Shown in pieces: positions 20,963-31,240 of a DNA stretch of 64,000 bases. A program made the translations under genes and the position numbers. This DNA comes from Aplidium turbinatum (lineage: Eukaryota; Chordata; Ascidiacea; Aplousobranchia; Polyclinidae). The notes beneath the pieces are model-generated. The model saw only the letters and a program-made list of their open reading frames with translations. It made no database searches and was not told the origin of the DNA. The first letter of the stretch is position 1. Every line of letters begins with the position of its first letter. The stretch lies in NCBI GenBank assembly GCA_918807975.1, contig OU964920.1, positions 3,484,501-3,548,500 of the forward strand. The letters are read 5' to 3'.

Positions 20963-23900
20963 TTATTTGTTTATCTTTGATAAGCAGCGACCGATCTCAT
21001 GAAGGGTTGTTGCAATACTTTCATCAGTATTCTCGTCCACAGATAATCGTTCTTTGATTTTCAATGAGTTTTGGAAATATTTCTTAGCTATCTTGTATTC
21101 ACTTGCATTTAAAAAACAACAACCAATCTCGTGAAGGGTGACAGCAATACTTTTATCAGTATCTTTATCCACTGACACTCGGTTCTTGATTTCCAGTGAT
21201 TTTTGGAAATACTTTTTAGCCTTTGTAGATCTATTAATATTTGAGAAACAGAACCCAAGCTGGTAAAAGGTGGCAGCAATGCTTTCATCAATATCTTCAT
21301 TCTTTGACACTCGCCTCTTCATTTTCAGTGATTTGTGAAAATATTTAATACCTTTTTCAAATTTATTATTATTTGAGAAGCAAAGGCCAAGATCGTGAAG
21401 GGTGATAGCAATAGTTTCATTACTGCTTTGATTTGTTGACACCCGTTTCATGATTTTCAATGAGTTTTGGAAATATTCTACAGCATTTTTGTATTCATTT
21501 AAATTGGAGAAGCAACGACCAATCTTCTGAAGGGTGACAGCAACACTTTCATCACTTTCTTCATTTCTTGACACTCGTTTTTTTATTTCCAGTGAGCTAT
21601 GGAAGCAGTTGATAGCTTCTTTGTATTCATTTGTATGTGAAAAGCAGCGACCAATTTCGTAAAGTATGTCAGCAACACTTTTATCTGTGTTTTCATCTGC
21701 TGAGACTCGTTTCTCGATTTCTAGTGATTGTTGAAAACAATTTAAAGCTTCTTTGTATTTAGTCGTATTTGATAAGCAACGACCAACCTCGTAAAGAGTG
21801 ATAGCTATGTCTTTGTCAGTTTCTTGATTTGTTGACAGTTGTTTCTTAATATCTAGTGCGTTATGGAAGTAGTTCGTAGCTTCTTCATAATCGTTTAGAT
21901 TGAAAAAGCAAACACCAAGCTCATGAAGTATGACAGCAACTATTCCATCAGTATTCTTTGACTCTTGTTTATTGATTTCCAGTGAATTTTGGAAATAATT
22001 AATAGCTTCTTTGTGTTCACCTGCATTTGAGAAACAGCAACCCATTTGGTAAAGCGCAGAAACAATAGTTATATTACTTTCTTTACTTGTTGACACAGGT
22101 TGATTGATTTCCAGTGATCTTTGAATGTAAGTTGTAGCTTTTTCGTATTTCTTTATTTTTAAAAAACAGAAGCCAACCTCGTGGAGGGTAACAGCAAAAC
22201 TTTCATCAGTATCTTCATCCAACGACACTCCTTTTTTTATGTTTAGTGACTCTTGCAAAGAATTGGTAGCTTCTGTGTACATCTTTGCTTTTAAGAAGCA
22301 GAAACCAAGCTCGTGAAGAATGACATCATTACTTTCTTCAGATGCTTCTTGCATTGACACACGTTTCTTGATTTTCAGAGATTGTTGGAAATAGTTTAGA
22401 GCTTCTTTGAAATCATGCGTATTTGCAAAGCAACGACCAAGCTCGTGAAGAGTGACAGCAACACTCTCATCACTGTCGTGATGTTGCGACACTCGTTTTT
22501 TAATTTTCAATGACTTTTGGAAACAATTTATAGCTTCGTTATGTTTACCTGAATTTAAGAAGTAGCAACCAATTTCATGAAGAGTGGAAGCAATTCTTTC
22601 ATCTTTCTGTTTCGTGTTCACAGTTTCAGCGATTGTCGCTGATGGTAGGATATATGGATCTTTGTGTTTTTTAGTTGTTGAGAAACAGAAACCAACCTCG
22701 CAAAGAAGGGCATCAACCACTTCATTAGTGTCTTCGCATTTTGACATTTGTTTCTTGATATCAAGAGATTTTTGAAAATAATTTAAAGCTTCTTGGTATT
22801 CATTTGTATTTGAGAAGCAACAACCAATCTTGTGAAGCGTGACAGCAACAAGTTCATCCATTTCTTGATTTACTGATACTTGTTGAGCGATTTTCAGTGA
22901 TTTTAGGAAATACTTTGAAGCATCTTTGTAGTTGTTTGTATTTAAGAGACAATAGCCAATCTCGTAAAATATAAAAGCTAACTTGGCATTGTCGTTTTCA
23001 CTTTTACCTTTCTGGCTTTCATGATCTGATAAAGTGTGTAAGCTTTCAATTGCAGCCTTGTATTGATGAGTTTTTATTTGAGCTTTTGCCATTGTTTCAA
23101 ATGCTCTTATTTTGCTGACTTGATTTGCACAATCTCTTGTTGAGACTGCTTCAGTTGATTCGAGGTACTTTTTGCCATACTCCAGTGATTCTTGGTAATG
23201 CTTCATACCAAGTAATACCTGACTGATCTTTAAATATGCTTTGAAATTATGTTTGTTAACCACTTGATCATCGTCATTTGTCACGTCTTTTTCTTGGTTT
23301 AATATTTCCAAGTACTTCTCTAAAGATCGGAGGCATGATTCAAAGTCCATCATCCTCATTCCAGTGGATGGATTGTTTAGAAATAGTTTCATGAGTTTGT
23401 TTGTTGGAACTTTTAATCTCAGAAATTCGCAAATTTGTACGTTTAATAAAGTGGAACTGGGATAGAAATGCGATGTTGTCAATTCAAACTTATTGCAGAT
23501 ATGGCACTGCAAAGAGTATGCAATTTGAAAGAAGTTGATGCAACTTCTTTCTCCAACAGCATCAACTAAAGAAACAGATTTTTCACTTGAGTTAGTATTT
23601 TGCACCCAGTCGACTTGTCCGTTGTTCGCCATGTAAACCCTAAGACGGATTTCACATGCGATGGCGACTGAAAGTGCAAGCTTATGTCTTGAGTAGTCAG
23701 TTATGTTATCATTTGTATAGAGCTGATCTACAATATTGAAACAGGAGTTTGATGAAATATTGTACAGTCTCTTTAGTGCTGATAAAAACAAAGTTACACT
23801 TCGATACACAACTCGCTTGTGGTTGAAATTCTCTTTATCTGAAAATGTTGAAAGGCTAGGTTTTGTTGCAAAATTTTCCAAGTCTTCTTTGATTTGTTTG

Positions 23901-25006
23901 GTCATATGCTCCAACAAAGATTCGTAAGAAGTTGAATTCAAACTTTTTTGTACTCCTTCAACGAAATCGTTGTATAATTCCATTTTACCAGCAACAAAAA
24001 CAGTCTCAGTAAGAATATCACTGAGATGATAGCCATTTTTTATGGCCTCTTTTGTGTTTAGGTAATACAGCATTTCAGTCACTGGCTTTATCAGCTCAGT
24101 CTTCCATGGTTTATCTTCTGTAGGTTGCTGACGACCGAGAGGAGATTTGCAGGCATGGGACATCATTCCATCAAAACACACTCCTCTTTGCGTAACAGCA
24201 TCAAAAAACCAATACTCATCTTCTTTGCCCTTTTTCTTCAAACAGTCAATATTTACACTTGGAAGTATAGTTTCTTGCAAATTGATCAAAATAACTTGAA
24301 AAATAACGGCGAACCAACGAAAATATTCCAAAATATCTTGATAATTGCTCCAAGATTGGCAGCCTTCTTCCAAAACAATAACATTTTCAAAATCCGAGAA
24401 AGGAGTGATCTCCTTTCTTGCCAGTGATCCCATCCCCACTAGAGCATACTCACAAGGGGTTTTCCCCATCACAGATTCGCAGTATTCACTGATTTCTTTC
24501 ATGATTGATGTGTATTCCTTGCTAATCATGTGTTGAAGAAATTTTATGCTTTCAATTTTTTCAACTTCTAGTTCATGGAGTTTTTCATCATCAACTTCAT
24601 TTGGAATTGTCTCTATGCTAAGCAGTGAACTTCTTACAGACTCTCTCATATCTTCGAGTTTTTCCTTTACTCGAGTTGCTTTCTCAATTAAATCGGAATT
24701 TTTCTTTGTTGTCTTAGCCTGCTGGAGAATGTGTGAGCATAAATTCTGCAAATCATGTTGTACTTGTGCTAGATTTCCAGGCTTTCTAGTGATGGAAGCA
24801 TTCAATAGAGCAGCACTTTGTATCAGACTTATTTTGTCTGGTGTTCGTTTTTTATAAAGGAGTCCCAATTTATGGAAAATTGTTGCTGACTGCACTTTAT
24901 CTTTTTCTTTACCATTTGAGAAACCAGCAGCCTTGAGATTTTCAGCAAGAAGTGTTTCTTCAGTTTTGAGAACTTCAGCAGAAGCAGTTTCGTAAGATTC
25001 TGTCAT
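20963..25006 (-). CDS. DUF294-type nucleotidyltransferase-TPR protein, copy 1 (1347 aa)
   Basis: Function unknown. It is probably a soluble signalling or sensor protein. Residues 1-180 are helical, with an SLIQSAALLNASI motif (60-72). The nucleotidyltransferase signature follows at 191-212: GMGSLARKEITPFSDFENVI, with GS 193-194, R197, E199 and S204-D205-F206-E207. The GlnD/DUF294 consensus has D-x-D, so the second acid is Glu here. GVCFDGMMSHACKSPLGR (275-292) resembles the conserved end of DUF294. A helical segment with DYSRHKLALSVAIACEIRLR (437-456) fits the substrate-binding helical domain. From about 640 to the end lie some 16 TPRs of about 44 residues, consensus HEIGRCFSNTNEYKEALNYFQKSLEIKKRVS. 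One repeat near 22600 is degenerate. Single exon, no signal peptide or membrane segment. Start chosen as the Met shared by all three copies. It shares its unit with no other host gene. Confidence 0.88.
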   Translation of the reverse strand: MTESYETASAEVLKTEETLLAENLKAAGFSNGKEKDKVQSATIFHKLGLLYKKRTPDKISLIQSAALLNASITRKPGNLAQVQHDLQNLCSHILQQAKTTKKNSDLIEKATRVKEKLEDMRESVRSSLLSIETIPNEVDDEKLHELEVEKIESIKFLQHMISKEYTSIMKEISEYCESVMGKTPCEYALVGMGSLARKEITPFSDFENVIVLEEGCQSWSNYQDILEYFRWFAVIFQVILINLQETILPSVNIDCLKKKGKEDEYWFFDAVTQRGVCFDGMMSHACKSPLGRQQPTEDKPWKTELIKPVTEMLYYLNTKEAIKNGYHLSDILTETVFVAGKMELYNDFVEGVQKSLNSTSYESLLEHMTKQIKEDLENFATKPSLSTFSDKENFNHKRVVYRSVTLFLSALKRLYNISSNSCFNIVDQLYTNDNITDYSRHKLALSVAIACEIRLRVYMANNGQVDWVQNTNSSEKSVSLVDAVGERSCINFFQIAYSLQCHICNKFELTTSHFYPSSTLLNVQICEFLRLKVPTNKLMKLFLNNPSTGMRMMDFESCLRSLEKYLEILNQEKDVTNDDDQVVNKHNFKAYLKISQVLLGMKHYQESLEYGKKYLESTEAVSTRDCANQVSKIRAFETMAKAQIKTHQYKAAIESLHTLSDHESQKGKSENDNAKLAFIFYEIGYCLLNTNNYKDASKYFLKSLKIAQQVSVNQEMDELVAVTLHKIGCCFSNTNEYQEALNYFQKSLDIKKQMSKCEDTNEVVDALLCEVGFCFSTTKKHKDPYILPSATIAETVNTKQKDERIASTLHEIGCYFLNSGKHNEAINCFQKSLKIKKRVSQHHDSDESVAVTLHELGRCFANTHDFKEALNYFQQSLKIKKRVSMQEASEESNDVILHELGFCFLKAKMYTEATNSLQESLNIKKGVSLDEDTDESFAVTLHEVGFCFLKIKKYEKATTYIQRSLEINQPVSTSKESNITIVSALYQMGCCFSNAGEHKEAINYFQNSLEINKQESKNTDGIVAVILHELGVCFFNLNDYEEATNYFHNALDIKKQLSTNQETDKDIAITLYEVGRCLSNTTKYKEALNCFQQSLEIEKRVSADENTDKSVADILYEIGRCFSHTNEYKEAINCFHSSLEIKKRVSRNEESDESVAVTLQKIGRCFSNLNEYKNAVEYFQNSLKIMKRVSTNQSSNETIAITLHDLGLCFSNNNKFEKGIKYFHKSLKMKRRVSKNEDIDESIAATFYQLGFCFSNINRSTKAKKYFQKSLEIKNRVSVDKDTDKSIAVTLHEIGCCFLNASEYKIAKKYFQNSLKIKERLSVDENTDESIATTLHEIGRCLSKINK

Positions 25007-25506
25007 GTTTATATTTGTTTCAGCTCTCAGCCAGCGGTAGTTGTGCCATGAAAGTTTTGGATAATTTAATATCGTGGTACAATCATGTTATAGGTTTAAT
25101 AAAATCTGCAACAATCAATACGTTACTTTCCTCAGCAATCGTTAATTCACAAAAAAGTAGCAAACTGAAAATTTTTAGAATCTCGTACTGAATAAAAATG
25201 TTTCATGGCAGGCATTCATATGCACAAATATTGTAAATATCGACAGAGAGCCTATACCCAAGTTAGATTAGATTATTTATTAGATTACACTGGTCCGAAA
25301 AAAAGAGTTTTTGTCTGCTGTATGGACTTTAAAAACTGATTTCAGTTAATTTTGGGGTGCTGAATCCGACTCTGAACTCAGATTTTTACTATCACATCAA
25401 GTTTTTGAGATATGATAACAAAAATACTTTATTTTTGCCAAAAGTGAAAGATTTGGCATTGCGTTTACCACCAACATATGCAGTGCTATATAACGAAGGG
25501 TTAGTG
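25007..25506 (-). promoter_or_regulatory. Upstream region of NTase-TPR copy 1
   Basis: Conserved in order with 44323-44817 and 63631-63891. The first 60 bases (ctctcagccagc) are strongly conserved, and a T/G-rich then CAG string (minus strand ttgttgcag) could be a 5' UTR splice acceptor. No clear TATA box. Farther out, the sequence near 25300-25490 is repeated in inverse order at 28480-28690. Confidence 0.35.
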
Positions 25507-25514
25507 TTATACAG

Positions 25515-28239
25515 TAGGGTGGCTCGTTTTTGAACTTTTTTTTAAATTCTCTCAGGGTATTGGGGAAATGGTGCCAACGAGTGAGAAAACGCTCATGACA
25601 AAATTTGAGATTCGTAAAAAATTGTCTTCAGCCTCCTCGGGTCAAAAACGCAATTTTTTTCAAAAATATTTTTAGTTTGGGTAGATACAATATTATTTAG
25701 ATATATCTAATTAACCTAAGAAAAAAAAATGGAGTTATTTGAACTATTCCTTCAGCTTCCTCACAGCTTCTGAAAATTTCCATTTTGCTGAAAATTTTGC
25801 ATTTTTGCGGGTGGTTACATGATACATAATTGCGTTAGACATTTTGCCAGCTATAAAACGTCATTGTATTTCTCTTTATAGACCTGCCCTGAGCTGTTGC
25901 GTCATTTTTTAATGAAATTGGGTTAATTTGGTAGGAAAAAATGACGTCTTGTATTTGAATTTACGTCACTGACGAAGTTTGTAGTTATGTAACCACAAAC
26001 AAAAATGCAAAATGTTCAGCAAAATGAAAATTTTCAGAAGCTGTGAGGAAGCTGAAAGAATATTTCAAATGACTTCAATTTTTTTTTTAGGTTATTTAGA
26101 TGTATCTAAACAATATTGAGAAGTAAAGCCTAACAATGGTTCAAAACTGTCAACAGAAACTTTAAACCTTATAAAGAAGCGTAGAGATCTCAAGCAACCA
26201 ATATCAGCAAGGAACAAAATCGAAAAAGCAGAACTTGACAAACTCATCAGTAAAAAACAAAGAAGAGACATAAGAAAATACAACTCTGATGTTGTTGAAG
26301 AAACAATCCGGAAAGGTCGAGGTTTTAAAGCTGCCAAAAAGAAGCTCTGCTTGGGAAAAGTTCATATGACTGGAATAAAAGAACAAGATGGCTCTATTAC
26401 AAAATGCAGAAACCAGATAATAGAAAGAACAAGAGAATTCTATCAAAATCTCTATGCTAGCAATCAGGGTCAAGGGTCGGTCGACAACTCCAGTGACAAA
26501 TCTCAAATTTTAGCAACCACTTCAGAAGTAAATATCTCTGAAATAAAACATGCAATTGGTCAGATGAAACGAAATAAAGCGTCTGGTGAAAAGATAATGT
26601 CACGCCTGACCTAATTAAAGATGCAGAAGAAACAGTCTCATCACCTCTTGCCCATCTGTTTACGGAATGCATTAAAACAAGACAAACTCCTTCCAACTGG
26701 AAGAATGCTATCATCATACTTCTTCATAAGAAGGGAGACCAAAAAGACTTGGGGAAACTATCGTCCGATTAGTCTTCTTTCAACAATTTACAAATACCCG
26801 AGTAATTACCAACAGAATTGCTAAGGATTTGGACTACCACCAACCGAGAGAACAAGCAGGTTTTAGGAAAGGGTTTTCAACCATGGACCACCTGCATACT
26901 ATCAACCAATTAATTGAAAAAACAAACGAATATAACATCCCACTCTGCCTTGGACTAATAGATTATAAAAAAGCGTTTGACTCTGTTGAAACATCAGCTG
27001 TCATTTCAGCACTGGAAAAACAGGGAATTGACCAATCATACACTCAACTTCTCAAAAACATTTACGCGGAAAATACATCTATAATTCGGCTGCACAAAGA
27101 CTCTGAACCATTTCAGATTCAAAAAGGGGTACGTCAAGGTGACACAATATCTCCAAAACTTTTTACAGCAACCTTAGAAGAAATTTTTAAGCAACTTAAC
27201 TGGGAAGAAAAAGGAATCAAAATTGATGGTGAATACATAAACCATTTACGTTTTGCAGATGACATTATCCTTATATCTGAGCAACCTAAACAACTACAAA
27301 CAATGCTAAGTGAACTCAATACAGAAAGCAAAAAGATTGCCTTCATATGAACTTTAACAAAACGAAAGTTATGTTTAACAAACTGGCAGACACCGACAGC
27401 AATATTCTTTTGGACGGAGCGACTATCGAAAAAGTAGATCACTATATATATCTTGGTCAAAAACTTACAACCAACTCCAATAAAGAAGAAGAAATCAAAA
27501 GAAGAATATCACTTGGATGGCAAGCCTTCGGAAGAGCAAGTTCGATATTTAAGTCAAAACTGCCTCTTTCTCTCAAGAAACAAGTCTACGATCAATGCAT
27601 CCTTCCAACCGCTACATATGGTGCAGAAACTTGGAACCATACAAAGAAATTAACACTTAAACTAAGAACTATGCAGAGAGCACATGAACGAATCATAATG
27701 GGTTTAACATGGCGAGACGAAAAGACAGCCGAATGGATCAGAAATCAAACGAAATTACGAGATATATTGAGCACAATCAAGAAACTAAAATGGTCCTGGG
27801 CAGGTCATATAGCAAGATATCAGGACAATAGATGGACTAGAAAATTAACAACATGGACGCCACGAGAAACCAAAAGAAAGAAAGGAAAACCAAAAGTAAG
27901 ATGGAGGGACGACATGGACAAACAATGCAATACAACCAATTGGTACCAACTAGCACATAATCATGTAAATTGGCATGAAAAGGGGAAGGCTTACGCTCTG
28001 CAGTGGCCTCTCACAGGCTGAAAATGATGAAACAATATTGTATCTACCCAACCTAAAAATATTTTTGAAAAAAATTGCGTTTTTGACCCGATTTTTCGAT
28101 TTTTAGGCCCCGTGAGGAGGCTGAAGAAAATTTGTTACGAATCTCAAATTTTGTCATGATTGTTTTATCACTCATTGGCACCATTTCCCCACTACCCTGA
28201 GAGAATTAAAAAAAAAGTTCAAAAACGAGCCACCCTATT
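25515..28239. mobile_element. Palindromic DNA element with 8-bp TSD carrying a LINE
   Basis: The ends are tagggtggctcgttttt and its inverse, and the inverted match extends over roughly 170 bp per side. The TSD ttatacag lies at 25507-25514 and 28240-28247, and unit 2 has the empty site near 44823. Inside the left half, 25700-26110 is itself a large inverted repeat (for example cacagcttctgaaaat and attttcagaagctgtg). Without the LINE it would be about 0.8 kb, a fold-back MITE of hAT or P type by TSD length. Confidence 0.88.
26119..28029 (+). mobile_element. RTE-clade LINE, 5' truncated, 11-bp TSD
   Basis: Inserted in the palindromic element at aaacaatattg (26108-26118 and 28030-28040). Coding begins in the linker between endonuclease and reverse transcriptase (KGRGFKAAKKKL). 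The reverse transcriptase has PREQAGFRKGFSTMDHL, GLIDYKKAFDSVE, KGVRQGDTISPKLF and RFADDIILI. The C-terminus has YLGQKLTTNS and RPKVRW-like GKPKVRWRDD. About three frame breaks separate the parts: 26351-26614, 26621-26824, 26829-27350, 27347-28021. The tail is a short (atga)n repeat, as in RTE elements. Confidence 0.9.
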
Positions 28240-28247
28240 ATACAGGC

Positions 28248-28982
28248 CAAAACAGCCTAAATAAGGTTTATGGACAAACATGGGCATATGCCTGCTCAAA
28301 TCTTTGTGGTTTCATGCAAAACACTGACGGGGAGGGGGTCAGTTATATACTTTTAGCCTCCCTTTTAGCTTGTTATCACTGCCTTGTTAATGATGTTGCT
28401 TAGAAAACAAATTGGGATCAAAATTATAGTTTGTGGGTGTATTTCAGCTACTTAGGCTATGCACCACATGGCCTGGATTTGTGGACATAGCACAATGTAT
28501 ATGTGTGATAAACGCAACGTCAAATTTTCCACTTTTGACAAAAGTAACAATTTGTTATCATATCTCACAAACCTGACGTGATAGAATAAATCTGAGGTCA
28601 GATTTGGATTCAGGTTCAGCACCCCAAAATTACTCTAAATCAGTTTTCAAAGTCCATAGAGCAAAAATCGTGTAGACCAGTGTTATGAACCACAACATAT
28701 AACACTAAGCAACGCAGTCTGATTTAGTATATTTATGTGAAAATACGTAGAATTATAGGAATCAATTGGACTTATAAGATTACCGACGACGAAGTATGGA
28801 GACACTTTGAGTGTAAACCTGGTTTCCTGATGAGAACTATTATGAAACGGTAAATGACATCATCATGCATACCTGTCGAAAATGTAGTCTAATCGAAGAT
28901 TCTTATCGAAAAATGTGTCTAACCAAAAATTTCCTTATGATGCTTACAGTTGTCAATATTCAATGTTTTGGAATGTGATTGT
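28248..28982. other. Unit body, no gene recognised
   Basis: Matches 44824-45562. Parts near 28480-28690 are inverse to 25300-25490, so the NTase-TPR upstream region contains another old inverted repeat (aatctgaggtcagattt, ccactttt-gacaaaagt). No coding frame. Confidence 0.5.
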
Positions 28983-28986
28983 TTAA

Positions 28987-30205
28987 CACTAGAATTACCG
29001 GGACTTTTTACACCCTAGAATTACCACGGTGTCCTATAGGACACCTTCAGTGATGCAGCGTTTTTTTGTCTAACTGCTAGTGTTTTAACTATTATTATGC
29101 ATTCTAAACGAAAGCAGATTCCCAAGAAACACATTTGCATGCAACTTGTATTGTTGAAAACCTATTTCGAACAAAAAGCATAAGAAATAAGCACTTTATG
29201 GGACAAGGTTTAGCAATCTTAGACTAGCCTAAAGATGTAAAAGAAACGTAAATGAGCACACTTGTGACCAGCCCATACATATAATGCATCACAGTATCAT
29301 TTGCAACACCCGCTGAATTTCACAGAAACAACTTTTGAATCATTTTGCGAACACTTTCCACAGATAGGATTCTGACACTTGGAACACGTAAACCTCGTTG
29401 CATTGTTACAGCCTCTTCTATAGCATTTCCTGCGTTTTCTTGACCCAGGTGTCATGACAATAGTTGTTTTGTTTTGTAGTTGGTGGCGCAAACTTTCAAT
29501 GAGCTCGAGTATAAAGTCTCTTCGTGATATATGGTTACCAGTCGACTTTACAAAAAGCGCACATGCGTTGATTGCGGCTATATCGAGGATGTTACCCCAT
29601 ACAGCTAATGGCCACCTCCTGGAAACTGATCGCGTACTGTACTCTACAAATAAGCCATTTGATCAAAAACGTCGACGCCGACTTTGTTCTCATTATAGAA
29701 ACCGATCACACATGGCTTTTTGGCAGCCGTGGTGGTGTCCACATCTGGCGTAGATGCACGGTGGATAATAGACAGACTGTTTTTTTAGCTTTTGGTTGGT
29801 ACTTTACATAGGTACTAAAGTGGCTACCGAAATGTATACGTAAAAACCTTGCTGTTGCTGTGTTACTAATCAAAGACTTACGGTTGTGTCATAATGAGTG
29901 AGTTTCGACAGGCAGCTATTAATAGCAAAAGAGATTTAGATTTAAAATATGGTTATTAAGCCAATACAGAGTAAAATGCTTTCTGGTGTCCTATAGGACA
30001 TCGTGGTAATTCTAGGGTGTAAAATCAACAATGCGATATAATTTCTTGAACAAATATATTTGGAATTCGGGCAACATGGTAACATTATGTCAACCAAATT
30101 TTGGTAAAAGTCAAGGAATTCCAGAACAAAAGCTCTTAATCCGAAGCGGCAATTGCAGATTAAAGAAGACCCGGTGTCCTATAGGACACCGTGGTGATTC
30201 TAGTG
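28987..30205 (-). mobile_element. piggyBac-like element, internally deleted, TTAA TSD
   Basis: TIRs cactagaattacc and ggtgattctagtg are flanked by TTAA at 28983-28986 and 30206-30209. Unit 2 shows a single TTAA at the empty site (near 45559). Both ends also carry the 18-bp palindrome ggtgtcctataggacacc or a variant (29029-29046, 29983-30002, 30174-30191) in a subterminal position. A minus-strand transposase tail remains inside. Confidence 0.92.
29297..29800 (-). pseudogene. piggyBac transposase C-terminal remnant
   Basis: On the minus strand, a broken frame gives NILDIAAINACALFVKS and SRRDFILELIE. The open piece 29297-29491 follows with RKRRKCYRRGCNNATRFTCS, then KCQNPICGKCS, the Cys-rich C-terminal domain of piggyBac transposases. 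The catalytic Asp region has been lost. Not functional. Confidence 0.8.
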
Positions 30206-30417
30206 TTAATGTCATTGCATTAGACTGATTGAATTTTAGTTTTCATTTTCAAAGCCTTATCTCACCACACTTTGCTTAGATGCCTTGGTGGGCAAAACAT
30301 AATGAGTAAATGAATAAAAAAGTAACTAAAGTAAGAAAAGGTTTCCGTTAACTCTTACCTTTTCTTTAACTTGAACTGCGATTTCGCACAAACAGCAACA
30401 GTACTGCTAAGTTTAAG

Positions 30418-31240
30418 TTGAACCATAGGCACACGAAGTCCACCAACGCAATCAAATTTAACATATTTAAGTTTATTGCAATAATATTTACACAAACCAA
30501 AAAAGAAAACTGCATAGAAACAAATTTCAAACGTTTTCAACTTCACAAGATGTCCTGTTCAGGAATAACATACACTATTTTTACATCTAAACAAAATACA
30601 ATGGTTAAATACTAAATTCATCAACAAGAAAAAAGCAGAAACTGCACAGTGCTTTTGATTAGCTCCACTCAACAATAAACACGAGAATCTCAAAGGTCAC
30701 TGCAAATGCACTTCTCATGTGCAATATGTCAAAACAACGTATGCAATTTGAGACCATGTCCAGAGGCAGGTCTGAGTATCAAACCAAGATTTTCGAAGCA
30801 CTACAAATCAAACGTAATAATCTACTTTTAAACAAGCAATTGTATGCTTGCGGGTTGTCTTTTTTGCTCTGTGTACTTTAAAATTATTTTTTTTCGCACC
30901 TTGCCTATCGTACTATCACATCATGTGACCCGTTTGACGCTATCTGCAGTGACTTTTGAGATTCTCGTGTTTATTGTTGAGTGTTGAGCCAGTCAGAAGC
31001 ACTGTGCAGTGTGCAGCTTTTGTTTTTATTCCTGTTGATAAATTTAATATTTAATCATTGCATTTTGTTTAGGTATAAAAGTACTGTATGTTATGCCTGA
31101 AGAGGACATCTTGTGATGTCGAAAACGTTTGAAATTTGTTTCTGTGTAGTTTTCTTTATTGACTTGTGCAATATCATTGTAATAAACTTAAATATGTCAA
31201 ATTTGATTGCGTCGCTGGGCTTCGTGTGCCTATGGTTCAA
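30418..31240. mobile_element. Inverted-repeat, Penelope-like terminus pair, unit 1
   Basis: The outer ends ttgaaccataggcacacg and cgtgtgcctatggttcaa are inverse. Arms of about 300 bp include the reverse-complementary blocks cgagaatctcaaaggtcac and gtgacttttgagattctcg. The right arm contains a hammerhead-like core (see 31097-31124). Paired or inverted termini with hammerhead motifs are known for Penelope-like retroelements. No reverse-transcriptase or GIY-YIG frame is present. Orthologous to 46575-47406. The family assignment is tentative. Confidence 0.55.
31097..31124 (+). ncRNA. Candidate hammerhead ribozyme core
   Basis: CTGAAGA (31097-31103) fits the CUGANGA box. It is followed by a 6-bp stem gacatc/gatgtc closed by ttgt, then GAAA (31121-31124). 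Stem III after the core would be short, as in Penelope-type hammerheads. Cleavage activity is not shown by the sequence. Confidence 0.5.

Noticed and set aside
22584-22775. Plus-strand frames inside the NTase-TPR genes (for example 22584-22775, 24125-24427, 57769-58477)
   Set aside because: Antisense shadows of a strongly biased coding sequence; they recur with the repeat period.
29029-29046. 18-bp palindrome as a transcription operator
   Set aside because: It recurs near both ends of a TTAA-flanked piggyBac element and is better explained as a subterminal transposase site.
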